From positions 2,304,001 through 2,368,000 of the forward strand of contig JAJLRJ010000006.1 of the NCBI GenBank assembly GCA_024195265.1: a stretch of DNA of 64,000 bases, given 5' to 3'. The notes below the pieces were generated by a model. It was given only the letters and a program-made list of their open reading frames with translations. It was not told the origin of the DNA and ran no database searches. The DNA is from Dendrophyllia cribrosa (lineage: Eukaryota > Cnidaria > Anthozoa > Scleractinia > Dendrophylliidae). The translations under genes and the position numbers were made by a program. Shown here piece after piece: positions 1-13,083 of the stretch; the first letter of the stretch is position 1, and each line of letters opens with the position of its first letter.

Positions 1-1024
1 GCAATACTTTTTGTTCGCTGAATTTCCGTATCTTAAATGGGGATTTGATGAATACGTATCTCAAAACGTATCAGCCTCAAAACAGAACCGAGGTGCAGCA
101 GACATGGACATTCATGATTGCATGTTCATATTTTTTCGGAAGAAAAACAAAAATCTAACACTGAGTCTTCTGCAGTATACGTGTTGTAACTATTTTAATC
201 AGTTGTGTTCTGTCTTTTATATTTTACGTGCAAAACAAAACACTAAAATATGTAGAAAATGAAGCAGGTGTGAATTTAAAAAACAAACCAAGACACTAAG
301 TAAATCTCGCAACACAACTTCCTTTCATCTTTTATTGCTTTTAAATGTCAATTGCATTCCGCTTTTGCTTTTATATATAATTTCATAGAACTTGTAAGCA
401 TAATATGTTTTAAAAGATTCTTTTTTTATGTTATATAAGCTGCTATTATGTAAGGTTCACCTTATTGAAACAGGGACTATGGGTTACTATGAATTCTACG
501 ATAACAAAAGTCGATGATTTAAAATTATATGTCACTGAGACGTAATGTCTATATAACGATAAATATCTATGAAAGAGGAGAACATTACCTTAAAAAGAAG
601 ATATCAAGAATTTATATTAATTTATTCGGTTTAGTGCTACAGTTTAATTAGTTGCATTCGACGGATAGGAGAACGCATACAAATCTGTAAGAGTTGCGTG
701 CGTGGGTTCCTTTTGTAACCAGGCTCAAGCGAGCTTGACAAACTCAAATAAACCCTAAAGTGTTCTGTTTAATTTTGTGGTCAGCATACTCTATCGTTTC
801 TATCGTTCCGCTATATAAATTATGGGAAAACCACAACAGACTATCTCAGTATTCTTTGAGCCATGTCGCGCTAAAACAAGTCGTGTTGATATCGCGGGTC
901 GTGTTCAGTCTCAGTTCGTTTCTGACCTTTCTCTGTTCGATTTGGCGGCGTGCGTGGATTCCTTTTGAAACCAGGCTATGTACATGTCGAACGCACCCTT
1001 TTAATATGCGATTACTTCTAGTAA
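1..1024. other. No gene seen; AT-rich intergenic DNA
   Basis: Only short, low-complexity reading frames occur here. A motif of about 30 bases (gcgtgcgtgg then ttccttttg) appears near 700 and again near 947, so part of the stretch is probably old repeat. I see no recognisable protein, RNA gene or intact transposon. Confidence 0.5.
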
Positions 1025-1028
1025 TTAA

Positions 1029-1180
1029 AGGGACACTATCACGAGCACGCATGCGCCAGTTTCTCGAATCGAAACTTGAAAAGTTCAGCCTAATTTTTTC
1101 AAGTTGAAGTGTCCATTTCAAAATGGCGTCGACTAGTGGCAGCGGCCACAGTAGCAGTAGTAGTAGTAGTAGATCCTTTA
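1029..1180 (+). mobile_element. 5' end of a TTAA-flanked DNA element
   Basis: A TTAA at 1025-1028 is followed by agggacactatcacg, nearly the terminal inverted repeat of the complete element at 61703-62257. Similarity continues through the tttcaagttga motif to an atggcgtcgactagtgg start at 1124. In the other copy this ATG leads into a first-exon-like reading frame. Here it runs into AGT/AGC repeats. A further match, cgggacgg, lies beyond the repeat near 1945. I could not find the right terminus, so this copy is incomplete or rearranged. The TTAA target suggests a Kolobok or piggyBac type, which is an inference. Confidence 0.55.
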
Positions 1181-1310
1181 TTTTAAACGCGATCAGTAAT
1201 TAACGCAAATAACATGCTTGAGGGGTCGTGTACTAGTCTATAATAAAACAAGAAAAATATAATACCTTCTTGATATTCACTAAGATTAATATTAACTAAG
1301 ATTAGTAGAC

Positions 1311-1312
<2 letters not shown>

Positions 1313-1353
<41 letters not shown>

Positions 1354-1379
1354 ATAGTAGTAGTAGTAGTAGCAGCAGC

Positions 1380-1426
<47 letters not shown>

Positions 1427-1520
1427 CAGTAGTAGTAGTAGTAGTGGTAGTAGTAGTAGTGGTAGTAGTAGTAGTGGTAGTAGTAGTAGTAGTAGCAGCA
1501 GCAGCAGCAGTAGTAGTAGT

Positions 1521-1552
<32 letters not shown>

Positions 1553-1556
1553 TAGT

Positions 1557-1588
<32 letters not shown>

Positions 1589-1592
1589 TAGT

Positions 1593-1657
<65 letters not shown>

Positions 1658-1667
1658 TAGTAGTAGT

Positions 1668-1702
<35 letters not shown>

Positions 1703-1706
1703 TAGT

Positions 1707-1744
<38 letters not shown>

Positions 1745-1745
1745 T

Positions 1746-1780
<35 letters not shown>

Positions 1781-1802
1781 GAGTAGTAGTAGTAGTAGTA
1801 GT

Positions 1803-1864
<62 letters not shown>

Positions 1865-1893
1865 CAGCAGCAGTAGTAGTAGTAGTAGTAGTA
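1313..1893. repeat. Long interrupted AGT/AGC trinucleotide tract
   Basis: About 580 bases of almost pure AGT with blocks of AGC, a few GGT units and isolated interruptions. Blocks of 5-9 AGC alternate with blocks of 4-11 AGT. Because the period is three, several frames stay open and give long Tyr/Cys or Val/Ala runs. These are artefacts of the repeat, not proteins. The tract lies inside a copy of the TTAA-flanked element and may have grown from its short Ser/Gly-coding triplets. Confidence 0.95.
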
Positions 1894-3284
1894 GGTTCTA
1901 CAGTACAGCGCCTCTAGTAGAAACAGTGGAAAACTAAGAAACTCGGGACGGAAAAGGATATTTGGTACGCCGAAAAGAGGGGTCATCACCGGCAATGTAA
2001 TAACTACAGCTGACGTCACTGGAGTCATCCGCTGTGGGATAAATACAGTGGAAACAGTGGAACGGTAAAAACGGTTGAAACGGTAGAAACAGTAGAAACA
2101 TTTGCTTTACTTCAGTTCTGTCATTTAGTTTTTGGCTGAAGCAGATCCTCAAGGATAAAGCTAACAAGCAGCAGGATTCTCGTATACGTTTCTTGCCATT
2201 TACCCAGGACATCCAGTTCTTACCCGCAAAATAATCAATTTGACAAGTTTTCCAAAAAACTGATTTACAGCACCACATGAATACATTGCTCCAGTCCTGT
2301 CTTCGAAAATCTTCGGGTGATGTTCGAAAATCGGAATCGGAATCGTGTAAAGTCAACAGCAGCTCAGGCCTATAATGCTTAATCACGTGATAAGTGACTA
2401 GAAATCAGTACCTGGTCGTACCCAGTCCCTGCTGGTCCAGTCACATGGAGTCCTGTATAAAACTACTATTAAAAAAATAATTAAATAAGCCAGTAAGATA
2501 CAGATAAAAATACTCTATGGGATTTTAATTTCGCGCTTGAAGAGGTGTATCAAAAATATCTCTTTTGTCTAATTCGTGTTGCCCAATACTCAAACGTCGG
2601 AAATTATATTTAATGTTTATGATTTTTTTAGACTGAGCTCTGTTGCTGTTTTTGCTGTGGGACGTGATGTTTTTAAATTGCAATAATGCGCCCACTCACG
2701 CGTAAAACACGTTTACTTATTGTTTCCGGCGAATATTTTTAAAAGTTTCTTCAAAACAGGAACTGGCATCAAGGGATCTAGTTCACTTAAAAGAAAGTAA
2801 AACCATTAAGGATGGAAAACAGATTAAAAACATGTCACTTCCATCAATCTTCACTGTTTCTCGTTCTCAACTTCTGTGAAGCTTTTATTTTTCAAAACTG
2901 CTTGTCTTTCAAAATAAGGTGGAGACTTATGTTCGAACGAAAGCTTTCGTTATTTTGTTGCGCATGGATATCAAACCACACGAAACAAACATCGGTTCAG
3001 TGTCCAGTGGTGTTATATTTTACAAAATGTTAAGTCCTACAAAATATGGGCTTACAAAAACACTTTAATATGGTGGTTTTACTTCAAGTGATTCTCAATG
3101 GGGGAAATTTCTTCAGAACAATGTTTATATCAACTACTATTAAAAGTAATTCTCAATATTTTTGTGACTGTTTTTCTTTTTGCTAAGTTTTCTTGGGTCA
3201 CCAAGCCAAAAAGTTTGCGATGAACTGATGAACTGACAATTCGTTACATAAAGTTCCTTAAGCTCAGTTTTTTTCAATTTTGTT
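1894..3284. other. No gene seen
   Basis: Remnant of the TTAA element to about 1960, then unique-looking AT-rich sequence. Reading frames are short, without splice-flanked conserved motifs. Confidence 0.45.
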
Positions 3285-3500
3285 TTAAGCCTTTTCCTCC
3301 CAGAGTCAATAATGGCGAGACACGTAGTCTTGTTTTAACTTTTTAGCCTGCCGACGACGAAATCCTATGGTGTGACCATTCAAATGAAACCTCTTTGGCA
3401 GTACTTTCACATGGTACCATCTGTTTTTTTTTTTAAATCTGATTTAGAAGATGAAATTTGTGATTTTTCTTGGATTTTTTTTAAAGGTTTATTTTACGAG
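3285..3500. repeat. Diverged copy of an interspersed repeat
   Basis: Shares several blocks with 36104-36326: an agagtcaat(a/t)atgg block, gagacacgtagt, atggtgt(g/a)acca and ccattcaaatgaaac, in the same order. The terminal inverted repeats seen in the other copy are eroded here. Confidence 0.5.
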
Positions 3501-4621
3501 AGGATATAACAATGAAATGCCATTTTTGGGCTGTTTGTGGTCGGTTTTGTGGATTTATTATCATTAATGTTTCAAGCGATCTAAACGTCTTCACTTAGCC
3601 TAACATCAAGGTTATGCGACGTTTTTCAAATTTTTTGGAGATTTTTTTTCATTTTATTTTATTTTTAGGATGGGGGGATTTATAAAATCTAGAAAAATAA
3701 GCAATACTGGAGTTTTAAAATTTGAATATGAAGTTACACTGTAATAATTAGTAGAAGGACACCAAAACAGTCCGCCATCAACCTGGGGTGCTCTTACGTG
3801 GGAATCAACTGTTTGTTGGTGTTCCAAAAATCATTATATTTCTTGTATCCCTTCGTCCAAACTCTTACTCTAATCTCCCCTACAGCCAACTGACAGAAGA
3901 ACAAAGAGCGGAAAACATCACAGCATGATTTTGAGTCCAGGGATAACCACTCAACAGCGTGGGACAGTTTTGTTTTGTTTTCATAACACAGACGTCTATA
4001 CAAGGTGCAGACAGCATAGACAATATAAAAACATAAAGAAATGGCAAACATGAGGTTAATTAAAAATATATATGTTTAAATATAAACAGAAAACGATATA
4101 TATAGTGTTTCACGCAATCGTAGGAGTGCGCGATGCAAATACATGCAGAGCGAAATACAATCATAGATAGAAAATTCCTTGAGACAGAATTTTCCATCTA
4201 AAATTGTATGTTTAAATATAGATATGTTAATGAATAAAACTTCAGGCAAATTTTACCATCGATAGCTACATAATTAACAGGAACTAGAACATTAATATTT
4301 ATGGCGCTACATCAATCCGGCTTTTCATTAAAGTGTTAACTATCTTCCTCCTATCATAAAAACAGGCCCTAAAAATAAACATTCCTCCTTCAAACGACAT
4401 TTAAACTAGTATTGGGCGAAAAAAGGTGGGAAAAACGTTTCTTTACTTGTTTACTTGATCGTCGAACTAACAGCAACCTTGTAAAACTTACACTGACATT
4501 TTCAGCTGTAAATATATTTATAATTTAGACTGGAAGCGGCACGGCGCTCTGTCAAGTTGGCTAAAATAACATGATTGATCAGAGTTTAAGTCATACTAGG
4601 CGTGTTTTTACTGTTTTAAGA

Positions 4622-4652
<31 letters not shown>

Positions 4653-5520
4653 CTTTATTTAAACACGGTAAAAATTCGTCAGCTAAAAATCATTATAATA
4701 CTAACACAAAGCAATAAACTAATATTAAAAAATATCTATATATGAAGAATTTAATAAATAATAAAAAGCTGCTTTCCACGAATGCCGTGCCTTATAGTTC
4801 CTCTTTGAGAAGTCGTTCTTCAAAGAAGGCGTTCTTCAAGAAAAAACTTCAAATATTTTTGGGAAAAGCATTTGACATACAATTCTAGAGAGAACGTTTG
4901 TCTAAGCATCAAAATATGAATGAGTGATTTTTTGTATAAAAAGATAAAAAGTCGTGGCTTCAGTATTAGTTTTCGCTTCATGTAAATTCTTTGTTATCAA
5001 GCATACAAGAAAGGCCAAACATGTATTACATTTTAAAAACACGACGGCCATTACTGATTAGCGCATTTTGATTGGGCATAACTTTTGATTTGTTAGTGAA
5101 GGCATCGAAAAATGTTTAGCAGAAGCTATTGACAGAAAAGACGAAACCGACGCGAAAAAAGTAGTTTTGTTGACGTGAAAATGCTGAATATAGAAAAATG
5201 AAATCCTCCAACAGTCATGAATCACAATCGAGTGCTACGAGGCTTATCTTTCTTACCTGTTTCTTGTATAAAACAAAGTTAGATCACAGAAGACGTCAAA
5301 ATGTTGTAAGAACATCAGTGACTTACTCGACTGTGGCTCTTTGGCCACTTTTTTGTCTTTACCACAATTTGACGTCATCTGTGATCTATAACTGAAAAGT
5401 CGCACGGCAACATAGAAAGCGGCACAGGCCGCACTGAAAGTAACATGATGATACGGACACTGAATAAATCGGTTGACAAAACGTGCCTCATTTGCGTGTA
5501 AACTGACAAAATCACTATAG
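3501..5520. other. No gene seen; includes a short ATAG microsatellite
   Basis: AT-rich, without recognisable coding sequence. A (GATA)n tract at about 4623-4650 is followed by aatctttattt, a 3'-tail style often seen at the ends of short retroelements. Nothing else is identifiable. Confidence 0.45.
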
Positions 5521-5956
5521 AGCCCGGGGGGGGGGGGGGGGGGGTACTCCCTATAATAGGCTATACGGGGATGCTCCTCCCGAAAGGGGTACCTTTTTTA
5601 GGCTGGAGGTATATGAAAGAGTCGGGATTTCACGAGTTGAAGTATATGAAAGGGTAGGGATTTCACGAAGTATAGGAAAGGGTAGCGAAAACACAAGTTG
5701 AAACATAAAATGGTAGGGAAAACTGCCATTATAATATTATACAAAGGGCCTTTCAAAATATATCAAACAGACGCACGTAAAGGCTATATGAAAGGGGTAC
5801 CATTTGTAATGAAAGGTATATGAAAGAGGTACCATTTTCAATTAAAGGTATATGAAAGGGGTACCTTTTCTGTCAAAAACGGGTAAGGGTTTGGACCTCG
5901 GGGCGGAGCATCCCCGTACAAAACTTTGTTGAGTACCCCCCCCCCCCCCCCGGGCT
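5521..5956. mobile_element. Poly-G/poly-C bounded MITE-like element, copy 1
   Basis: Begins agcccggg and runs into about 20 G, then gtactcc. Ends gagtac, about 15 C and gggct, the inverted complement. Both sides are flanked by a ctatag-like sequence that may be the target duplication. The interior has a repeated tatatgaaagggg motif and no coding capacity. Related elements sit at 27703-29096 and 37671-38162, with a partial copy near 51812. Confidence 0.7.
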
Positions 5957-8750
5957 ATAGAGTAGCTTGTTCTTTTTCCTGTTATCTTCCTTGAAAGAAG
6001 CGAATGGAATCAAAATACTCCTGCAGAGTTTATATGATATGTTTTTAAGCCGCGGCAAACTTAACGATGATGTGCGCATACTTAGCCGGATAGCTGAGTT
6101 ACGTTGGAACTACATTCAAATGTCTAGTATGGAAAAAATTAAAAATGCGATGGATTTGTTACATTGCTGCAAAATAGAATCCCTTTAAGGTGCTGCATTG
6201 AAGCATTTTCAATAGTTCAGGAAATTCGCACAACATAAACCATTGTAAGTTTTTCTAAATTTGAAATGACCGAAATAGACTCTCAATTTTCCTGCAATAA
6301 ATCAGTTTAAGTGCATACAGACAATTTTGAGACCCCGGCAATATATAATCAAGATATCGGCTGCATGTGTAAGATGGACTGAAAGCATTTCAGTTTTCCG
6401 TCAATATAAGTGGCCGAAGGCTGTGAACTCAGGCCGCTGATCATGCAATCTTGGTTAAATAACTAAGAATATTAAGTACTAAATAAATGAATCAGTCGGA
6501 TCCTGCACAAATATCCTTTGCCAACCTTGTTTGAACCCCACGCAAATGCATGAGAGAAAGGAACCGAAACGTTTTCCTGCAACTGAGTAATAACGGAAAA
6601 AACACAATGTGCTGACATTTCAACGAATTCAGTTTCCGAGCATTTTGATTTAATAGCGATAAATCGGTAGTTTCTTTTCTTCTGCAGGTGTGCTTCATAC
6701 GGAGGCAAACGATATATAACGTATTACTGACTGTGGTGTGCATTAAAATCCGTATCAGTAATTGCTTGTTTTCCCAGCTAAAAAAAGCCAAGGACGATAT
6801 AATAGGAAGCACATCTGAAAACATTGTAAATAATGTGAAAAACATTGCAGTGAACAATTGTTTGCGTAAATGCTTTTTGCAAACCGCTTTAAACTTGATC
6901 AGTAGCACAGAGTTGCTTGATTTCAGAGGTGACATCGAAAAGGTAAAAAGTTTAAAATATGTTTTTGATAAGTAGATCTGGGTCTGACATAACATTCGAA
7001 AGAAAAAAGAAAACTAACTGTTTTGAAGGTCAAAGGATCGGACATATGTCCTGCCACCTTATTCAATATATAGACGGAATTATTTCTAGTCGAAGAATAC
7101 TCCAAAATAACATTAATAGGTTGCCACTAAAGGTGGAAAACGGCAAATATATTTTAATGAACAATGAAAGATGACGCTGGTTGAAACTTGAAACGAATTA
7201 ACGGGATTTGACTGAAAGTCTTTATTTGTTTGATCGAGAAAAGTCTTAATCTTTTTGTTCGAGAAAAGTCTTCATTTGTTTGCCTGCCAGACGCCTTTTA
7301 CGCGCGGCTGTTCTTGCTATTCGCTGTTTGATTCCGATCCGGAAAATTCACTTTTCGATCCAGTCACTTAAAAAATAACTGATGTCAAAACAAGGAGCTG
7401 AGAGACTAGCAACACACAGTTTGGTTAAAATTTGTTTTATTTAATAGCAGTGGAAACCAAAACAAACACAAAGGATCCTTACGCCTACTAAAAACCTACG
7501 CGGCGTGAGCAGAAAAAAAAAATAATAAAAACAAATCTGTAAATGATCACGACATAAAGATACGAGCACTTTTTATATGGCTGAACTAATTCTTCGTTTT
7601 CACCTGACGTCATCAAAATTCTACATTGCTTTGAGATTAGAAACATTTTGGTGGTGCGCAGGTCGCCCAAGCTCTGGGCTGCCCTGTGGCGAGCTGCCCT
7701 GTGGTAGCTGCATGAGCGTCTTCATGTTCCAATGGCACACCAAAATGGCAGATGCGACGCATACAAAGTTCTCTAATTTTTAAATATCTTTTCCCCCATA
7801 ACTCGGGTATTAAAAATCGTCCGCCTTCGAAATTTTGCCAAGTTGTTTCATTTGGCATTCTCTGAAACATGTTATCTCTCAAACCAGAATAACAAACTGC
7901 TTACGCAGGTGAAAACGATCTCTAGAGGATGAAAAGGAGCGGCATTCTGTGGGTTCCCAAGGCGGTCCGAATTTTGTAATAAAGGCCCGTTTACACAGAC
8001 GATTTTTTGTGCAGTTTTTGTCGCGTGCAAGTTGCATCTTCAAATCGCGTGTGTAAACTAGCGGCAATTTCAGTGCGATTTGGGAACGATTTATCGCGCG
8101 ATGTCGCAGAGGTTTCGAACATGATGCAACTTGGCCTCGTTTTTCTGGGAAATCACAGCAAATCAAAGCAAAATGTCGCAGCCGAATCGCACAGGAAATC
8201 GCCGCTAGTTTACACTTGCGACAACAGTTGCATTGGCATCAAAAATCGCATGTATAAATGGGCATTAAGAAAGAACAAAAAGTACCGTTCAAGAGATGAT
8301 TTCTACAACTTTAGATATTCAAATTGTAACGAGCTTCTGCAAATGAAGATGACATAAGTTTGCCGAAACATGTCTTGTAAATTGAAAATTGTTGTGTTAT
8401 TTCTTCAATTCATAACAAATTTTCTGCTACCGCGTCCGTTTGGTAAAAAAACCTGTGAATTAAAAAAATATATATTTCTGAAACCTTTCTCCGTTCTTCT
8501 GAGTTAGAGTATTGATGGAAATTCTACAAAATGCTATAGTGCTTTAGTGTCACGCACGTTAGCCGGAGATCAGATATACCGTAATTCATCGAATAAATGC
8601 TCAAGGCGTTTACTGACAAACTTAAATGCTTTGAGTAGCCTGGCACACAGAAACTGCCGGTTATATTCTTAAAATAATTGAGAAGTATAGTTTGCATAAA
8701 CATTCCCGTCTTTTTAACACAAAAGATATTAATTTCTTTAGTGAAAGATA
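5957..8750. other. Mostly unannotated; possible orphan exons and an old repeat
   Basis: Apart from the candidate exon above, no gene is recognisable. Near 7984 a cccgtttacac motif, with internal cgcgtgtgtaaac and aatcgcatgtataaatgggc near 8250, suggests a decayed inverted-repeat element of about 280 bases. Confidence 0.4.
6778..6942 (+). CDS. Unidentified candidate internal exon
   Basis: A 165-base stretch open in one frame (55 codons). It is preceded by a strong acceptor-like sequence (ttgttttcccag) and followed by a fair donor (AAG then gtaaaa), both phase 0. The peptide starts LKKAKDDIIG and ends DFRGDIEK, with ordinary amino-acid composition. I do not recognise it and could not join it to other exons. 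A second open stretch at about 5990-6187 contains LNDDVRILSRIAELRWNY and also looks protein-like, but its boundaries are unclear. Either could be chance. Confidence 0.2.
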
Positions 8751-8997
8751 TAGGGCCGGTTATTTATACGAAGTTTAGACGGTGTTTAACAAAAACCACG
8801 GTCTAATCCCATTTCAATCTGGCCAACCCTAATGTTTAAACGCTATTTACTGTAAACAATGTCAAGTAGGCATATAGCACAGACTTGAAAAACATTTATC
8901 TCCTTGAAATAACCAACTTATTAACAGGTGTGGAGTCCATTAATTTTCTAAAACCGCGATCTAAGTTAGACTTCGTTTAAATATAAACCGGCCCTTA
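8751..8997. mobile_element. MITE with imperfect terminal inverted repeats
   Basis: Starts with agggccggttatttatacg and ends with the near-complement (cgtttaaatataaaccggccct). The interior has no reading frame. A fragment of the same family lies in pinin intron 4 at about 55391-55538, sharing tatttactgtaaacaatgtc and gcatatagcacagact. Non-autonomous DNA element of unassigned superfamily. Confidence 0.65.
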
Positions 8998-9104
8998 GTG
9001 TTTACAAATAGTTGAGCTGTTTTGTAATTTTCCGCCGGAAACCTTGGCTGAGACCTCCTTGAAGTCTAGAGTCATCTGATGCCATCTGTAAGTTCCTGAT
9101 TAAG

Positions 9105-9145
<41 letters not shown>

Positions 9146-12100
9146 CAATCAATCAATCAGTCAGCCAATCAATCAGTCAATTAATCTTCTTTGAGCGTGC
9201 CCGCCACCAGAGAATGCCACTAATGTCTGTCGTTTGCCAGGCAGATTTTGTTTTCCCAGTTCCAACCACGCGAAGAATTTCTACATACCTTAGTCAAGTT
9301 ACCATCACTGTTTCATTGTCAATATTCTGTTTCCTTTTCCTTCGCGTTCCCGTTGTGATCAGTCCGCCGTCTATTTCGATGTCGCTAAAAATACTGATTT
9401 ACTGATCCTAGACTGCAAGCAAGCTCTCGGGCAGGAGGAAGGGGCGAGAGCTCTCGCTCCTTCCCCTCCCCCCCCCCCCCCCCCCCCCCTCCTCCTCCCC
9501 CAAACCCCGAGCCCGAGCCCGAGCCCGGGAGCTTGCTCGCAGGCTATACTGATCCAGGCCTGTAAAAGATCCGGCACACCTGATCGGTTTGTTGCTGTGG
9601 TTTTGTTTTTCTGGCCTAGAGTTTCAAACCCTGTAGTTGTTTCGTTACCCGCTTCACCGCTTATCTTCACCGCTTCACCGCTTATCACTGAGCCCCTTGA
9701 TCTTTTCCAAAAAAAATTCCTCCATCGTGTGGTCATTCGCGGCATTGTTCAGTGATAAACAAATGACGTTTTACAGATGTGGCCAATCCATGTTCACCTG
9801 CGTAGTTTACAAATGTTGACAGGCTGCACATCTGTCTTTCACCTATTTAAAACGTCTACACATCACAGTCTGATTACATACGTTTGCTGTCTTTCAACGA
9901 TGACTAGTTATCACTGAGTGATATCATACTATACTGAATTTTCTTGTGAACCTGGCAAACCTTAGCGTGTAACCTTCATCAAACAGGTATGTTACTGCCT
10001 AAGATATATTTGCACTCTTCAGGGCTCTATCTAGGGAGTTTGAGGGGTTGAAGCTTCCCCCCAAAAGCCCAGCTTCTCCCCCAAAAAATATATCAGAAAA
10101 ATCATCTAGTTCAATGTACATGAAGTAAGCATTCTGTGTCAAAGGACACTATATGACTGTTATATGAGAAGGAACATTTTAAACTGCTGGTACGGTTAGA
10201 ACTGGACAATTTCCATAGTTGACACTGAGTTGAGAGTAGTTATGTTCTTACTTACAATGAATATATGTAATTATTTGTTCAATTGGATGCAGGGTAATTC
10301 TGCTGTTTGAGTAAGCAAATAGTGGAGCTAATTGTAACATTATCGAAGGGTTATCTCGATTAAAGAATATAAAATTATCCCAAAATTGTGTCTCAAAATG
10401 CACTAGATTACATCTCAGTGCATATTCATTTCAAAACATTTCCATGGGGTCATACCCCGGACCCCCCTATAAGGAAAGGAAAAATCATAGATAAAACCCT
10501 GGATGGTCAAGCCGTGTTTTGTGCCATTTGTTCTTACTGAGTAGATAGGATAAATGAATCCCTGAGGTGAGTAATTCCCAATTTTTTGGTGGGGAGGGGT
10601 GCGGCTTGTTCTTTGAAACCTTTTTCATTTTCACACCTAACTGCGACAGTTTTCCTGCCCATTTTTCCGAACCAACCGCTAAAATGTCTTCATTTTCAAG
10701 GTCAAATAGCAAAACTCTACATACATGCATTGTCAGACAGCAAGAAGACAAAACAACCCATTTCTAGGCCAAAATTTCCAAATTCTACACCCCTGATCAA
10801 TTTTCAGACCAATAAATGAGGCTCAAAGACGAAGGGATACATTATAAGAATCACGGCATAAAATTGTATAGAACACTGAACATTCTACCGAAATGATAAG
10901 AACCAAAGATCTCTGATTATTAATCCTTTATTAGAAAACGTTATGCGATAGTGAAGTTGGAAATAGATTACGGAATATTGTTGCTCCAGAACTAACATCA
11001 GTTCTTTTAGGGTTGCAAATATTTCTTTCTTGTAGAAATCTTCAGTGTTGAACTGACGTTCTGTTTTAAGGTTTGAGAAATGACGCGTTGATTGTGCCCT
11101 GTTTAACCATTGCCATTCTTCGGCATAAATGTCAACAGATAATAGACACAAGTCTCCATTATCACTTATGATTTTGAGGAAAAAAACAACAGTGTCATGT
11201 AATCTTATAGCAATTGTTTTCATAGTCTTTTCTGTTGACTAATAGATAATTGATTAAAATTGCTATTTTATAATTAACATGTGCATATTAACTAGAATCG
11301 GAAAAACGTTGGCACTTAATATTAACATCGCAGGTATAAAAGAACCATGAACAATGCAAAAAAACAAGAAGCGCTTCAGCAATGAAGAGGAAAGAAATTT
11401 AAGCAAAACACTTACAATGTAATTTTTCTGTATTCTTCATTCACTGGCATTTTTCGTTGACGTCTTAGTTGTTTCAGTTTCTGAGAGACCTGGTGTTTAG
11501 AAATAGCTCAGCTGGTTTGTGATTTCCAAGATTAGAATCAAGTTTACTCTTGTTTAAATATTTCTCGTGTTGATTAATTGTTGGTAAGTCTTGGATGCCT
11601 TAGATATTCCGAATTAGTTCGAATTTATACCTTAAGTTTTCTTAACAAAAACCACTTTGAAAACCCAACAACATATATACACTGATTTTCAAAAACATAT
11701 AGCTATTTGAGAATTATATATTTCTCCAATAAAGTTCGACGAAAAAAGGGGCAGCGTCAAAATCACGGCTAAAAAACCTCACAATTTCACCAGAATGGAC
11801 ATTTTGACAGATTTTGATTTCTTCGCCGCCTTAAATGTTTGACAAAATCAAATTTGATGAACTTTAATCCACTTCCATTCTTGTAATCTTGCATTTTATC
11901 TCCAAGCAAATGTTTCTATTTTGCTCTGTAGAATATTTTTATTCAATTTAATTGTATATTTGGTGGCTTTTGGTAATATAAGCATGGAAAAAAGCTAAGC
12001 CAAACGTTTTGCAATTTCGGCGGGAAAGTGTCTCTACTTTCCGTCGTTGTGTTTTGTTTTGTTTTTTTGGAAAAAGAAAGAGAGAGAAAAAGCCCGCCGT

Positions 12101-12726
12101 GCGTCTCGCCTTTCTCGCGTGGGGTGATTTTCACGCGCGCTCGCGTTTCGCTCGCTCTACTATCCCTGAGGAAAAAGGGGGGACTACTCGTAGTCTACGA
12201 AAATTCAAGATCTGTGTAGTTGCCGCTTTTCAATGTAGAAATAATTTCAGGCAATCGTTTGCGTTTATTTTTTTATCGCGAATACTTTTATTCATAAATT
12301 AATTGCGCTTTTGTGACTGATTTTTAAAAAGCTATTTTTTCTCGGTTCTTCGTTTCGTTTTTTGGAATGTATAAATAGATAAGAAAACCAGTTTGGTTTT
12401 GTGTTAATTTGAATATAATAATATTTAATAAAATATGTATCAAACATTATCCACAACTGACAAATCTTGGAATTAGGCCAAGATGAAGATCGATCATTCA
12501 TTTTTATGCCGTATAAAGCGATAACCAATATCATGAATAGAAAAAAAGCCGCATTGTAGCAAGTTATTCAAAATACTTAAGTAATAAATTTATCGCGGTA
12601 TGATTTCTTCCTTCCTTTCTTGTCTAAGGAAATAACGGGACGACAAAAATCAGGCCTGTATTGTAACCTGTGCAATACGGTTTGTTATCAAACGGAGTTT
12701 ACCATAATTATTTCACGTAAATATAT
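8998..12726. other. No confident gene; low-complexity tracts
   Basis: Contains the AATC tract and a C-rich run at about 9465-9500. A 112-codon minus-strand frame lies at 10885-11223 with ordinary composition but no family I recognise. A ggggtcataccccggaccccc motif at about 10445 has the look of a repeat end. Nothing else is supportable. Confidence 0.4.
9105..9186. repeat. (AATC)n microsatellite
   Basis: About 20 tandem AATC units with a few substitutions toward the right end. Confidence 0.95.
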
Positions 12727-13083
12727 CAGATATGAGGAAGAATGTTTTATCAGGATTTCCAAACACCGAAAAATGGGTTAAAAACAAGGGGGAGGGGAGG
12801 GGAGGGGAGTAATATATCAATTACAAGGAAGAGTGTTTCATCAGGATTTCCAAACACCGAGAAAACAAGGGGGGAGGGGAGGGTTAAAAACAAGGTGGGG
12901 AGGGGAGTAACATATCAAACACGAGGAAGAGTGTTTTATCAGGATTTTCAAACACCGAGAAGTGGGTTGAAAAACAAGAAGGGGGGGGGGGGGGGGGGAG
13001 GGGGAGTAATATATCAAACACGAGGATGAGGGAAGAGTGTTTTATCAGGATTTCCAAACACCGTGAAGTGGGTTAAAAAACAA
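12727..13083. repeat. Minisatellite, about 4 units of 90-95 bases
   Basis: The motif tttatcaggatttccaaaca recurs at about 12744, 12837, 12932 and 13040, each followed by a ggttaaaaacaa segment and a G-rich stretch that varies in length. The third unit has a long pure G run. Confidence 0.85.

Noticed and set aside
1183..2028. Long Tyr/Cys (minus) and Val/Ala (plus) reading frames
   Set aside because: They are produced by the AGT/AGC repeat; no domain, start context or splice evidence.
10885..11223. 112-codon minus-strand frame
   Set aside because: Ordinary composition but no family I recognise, no promoter or splice context; length is possible by chance in AT-rich DNA.
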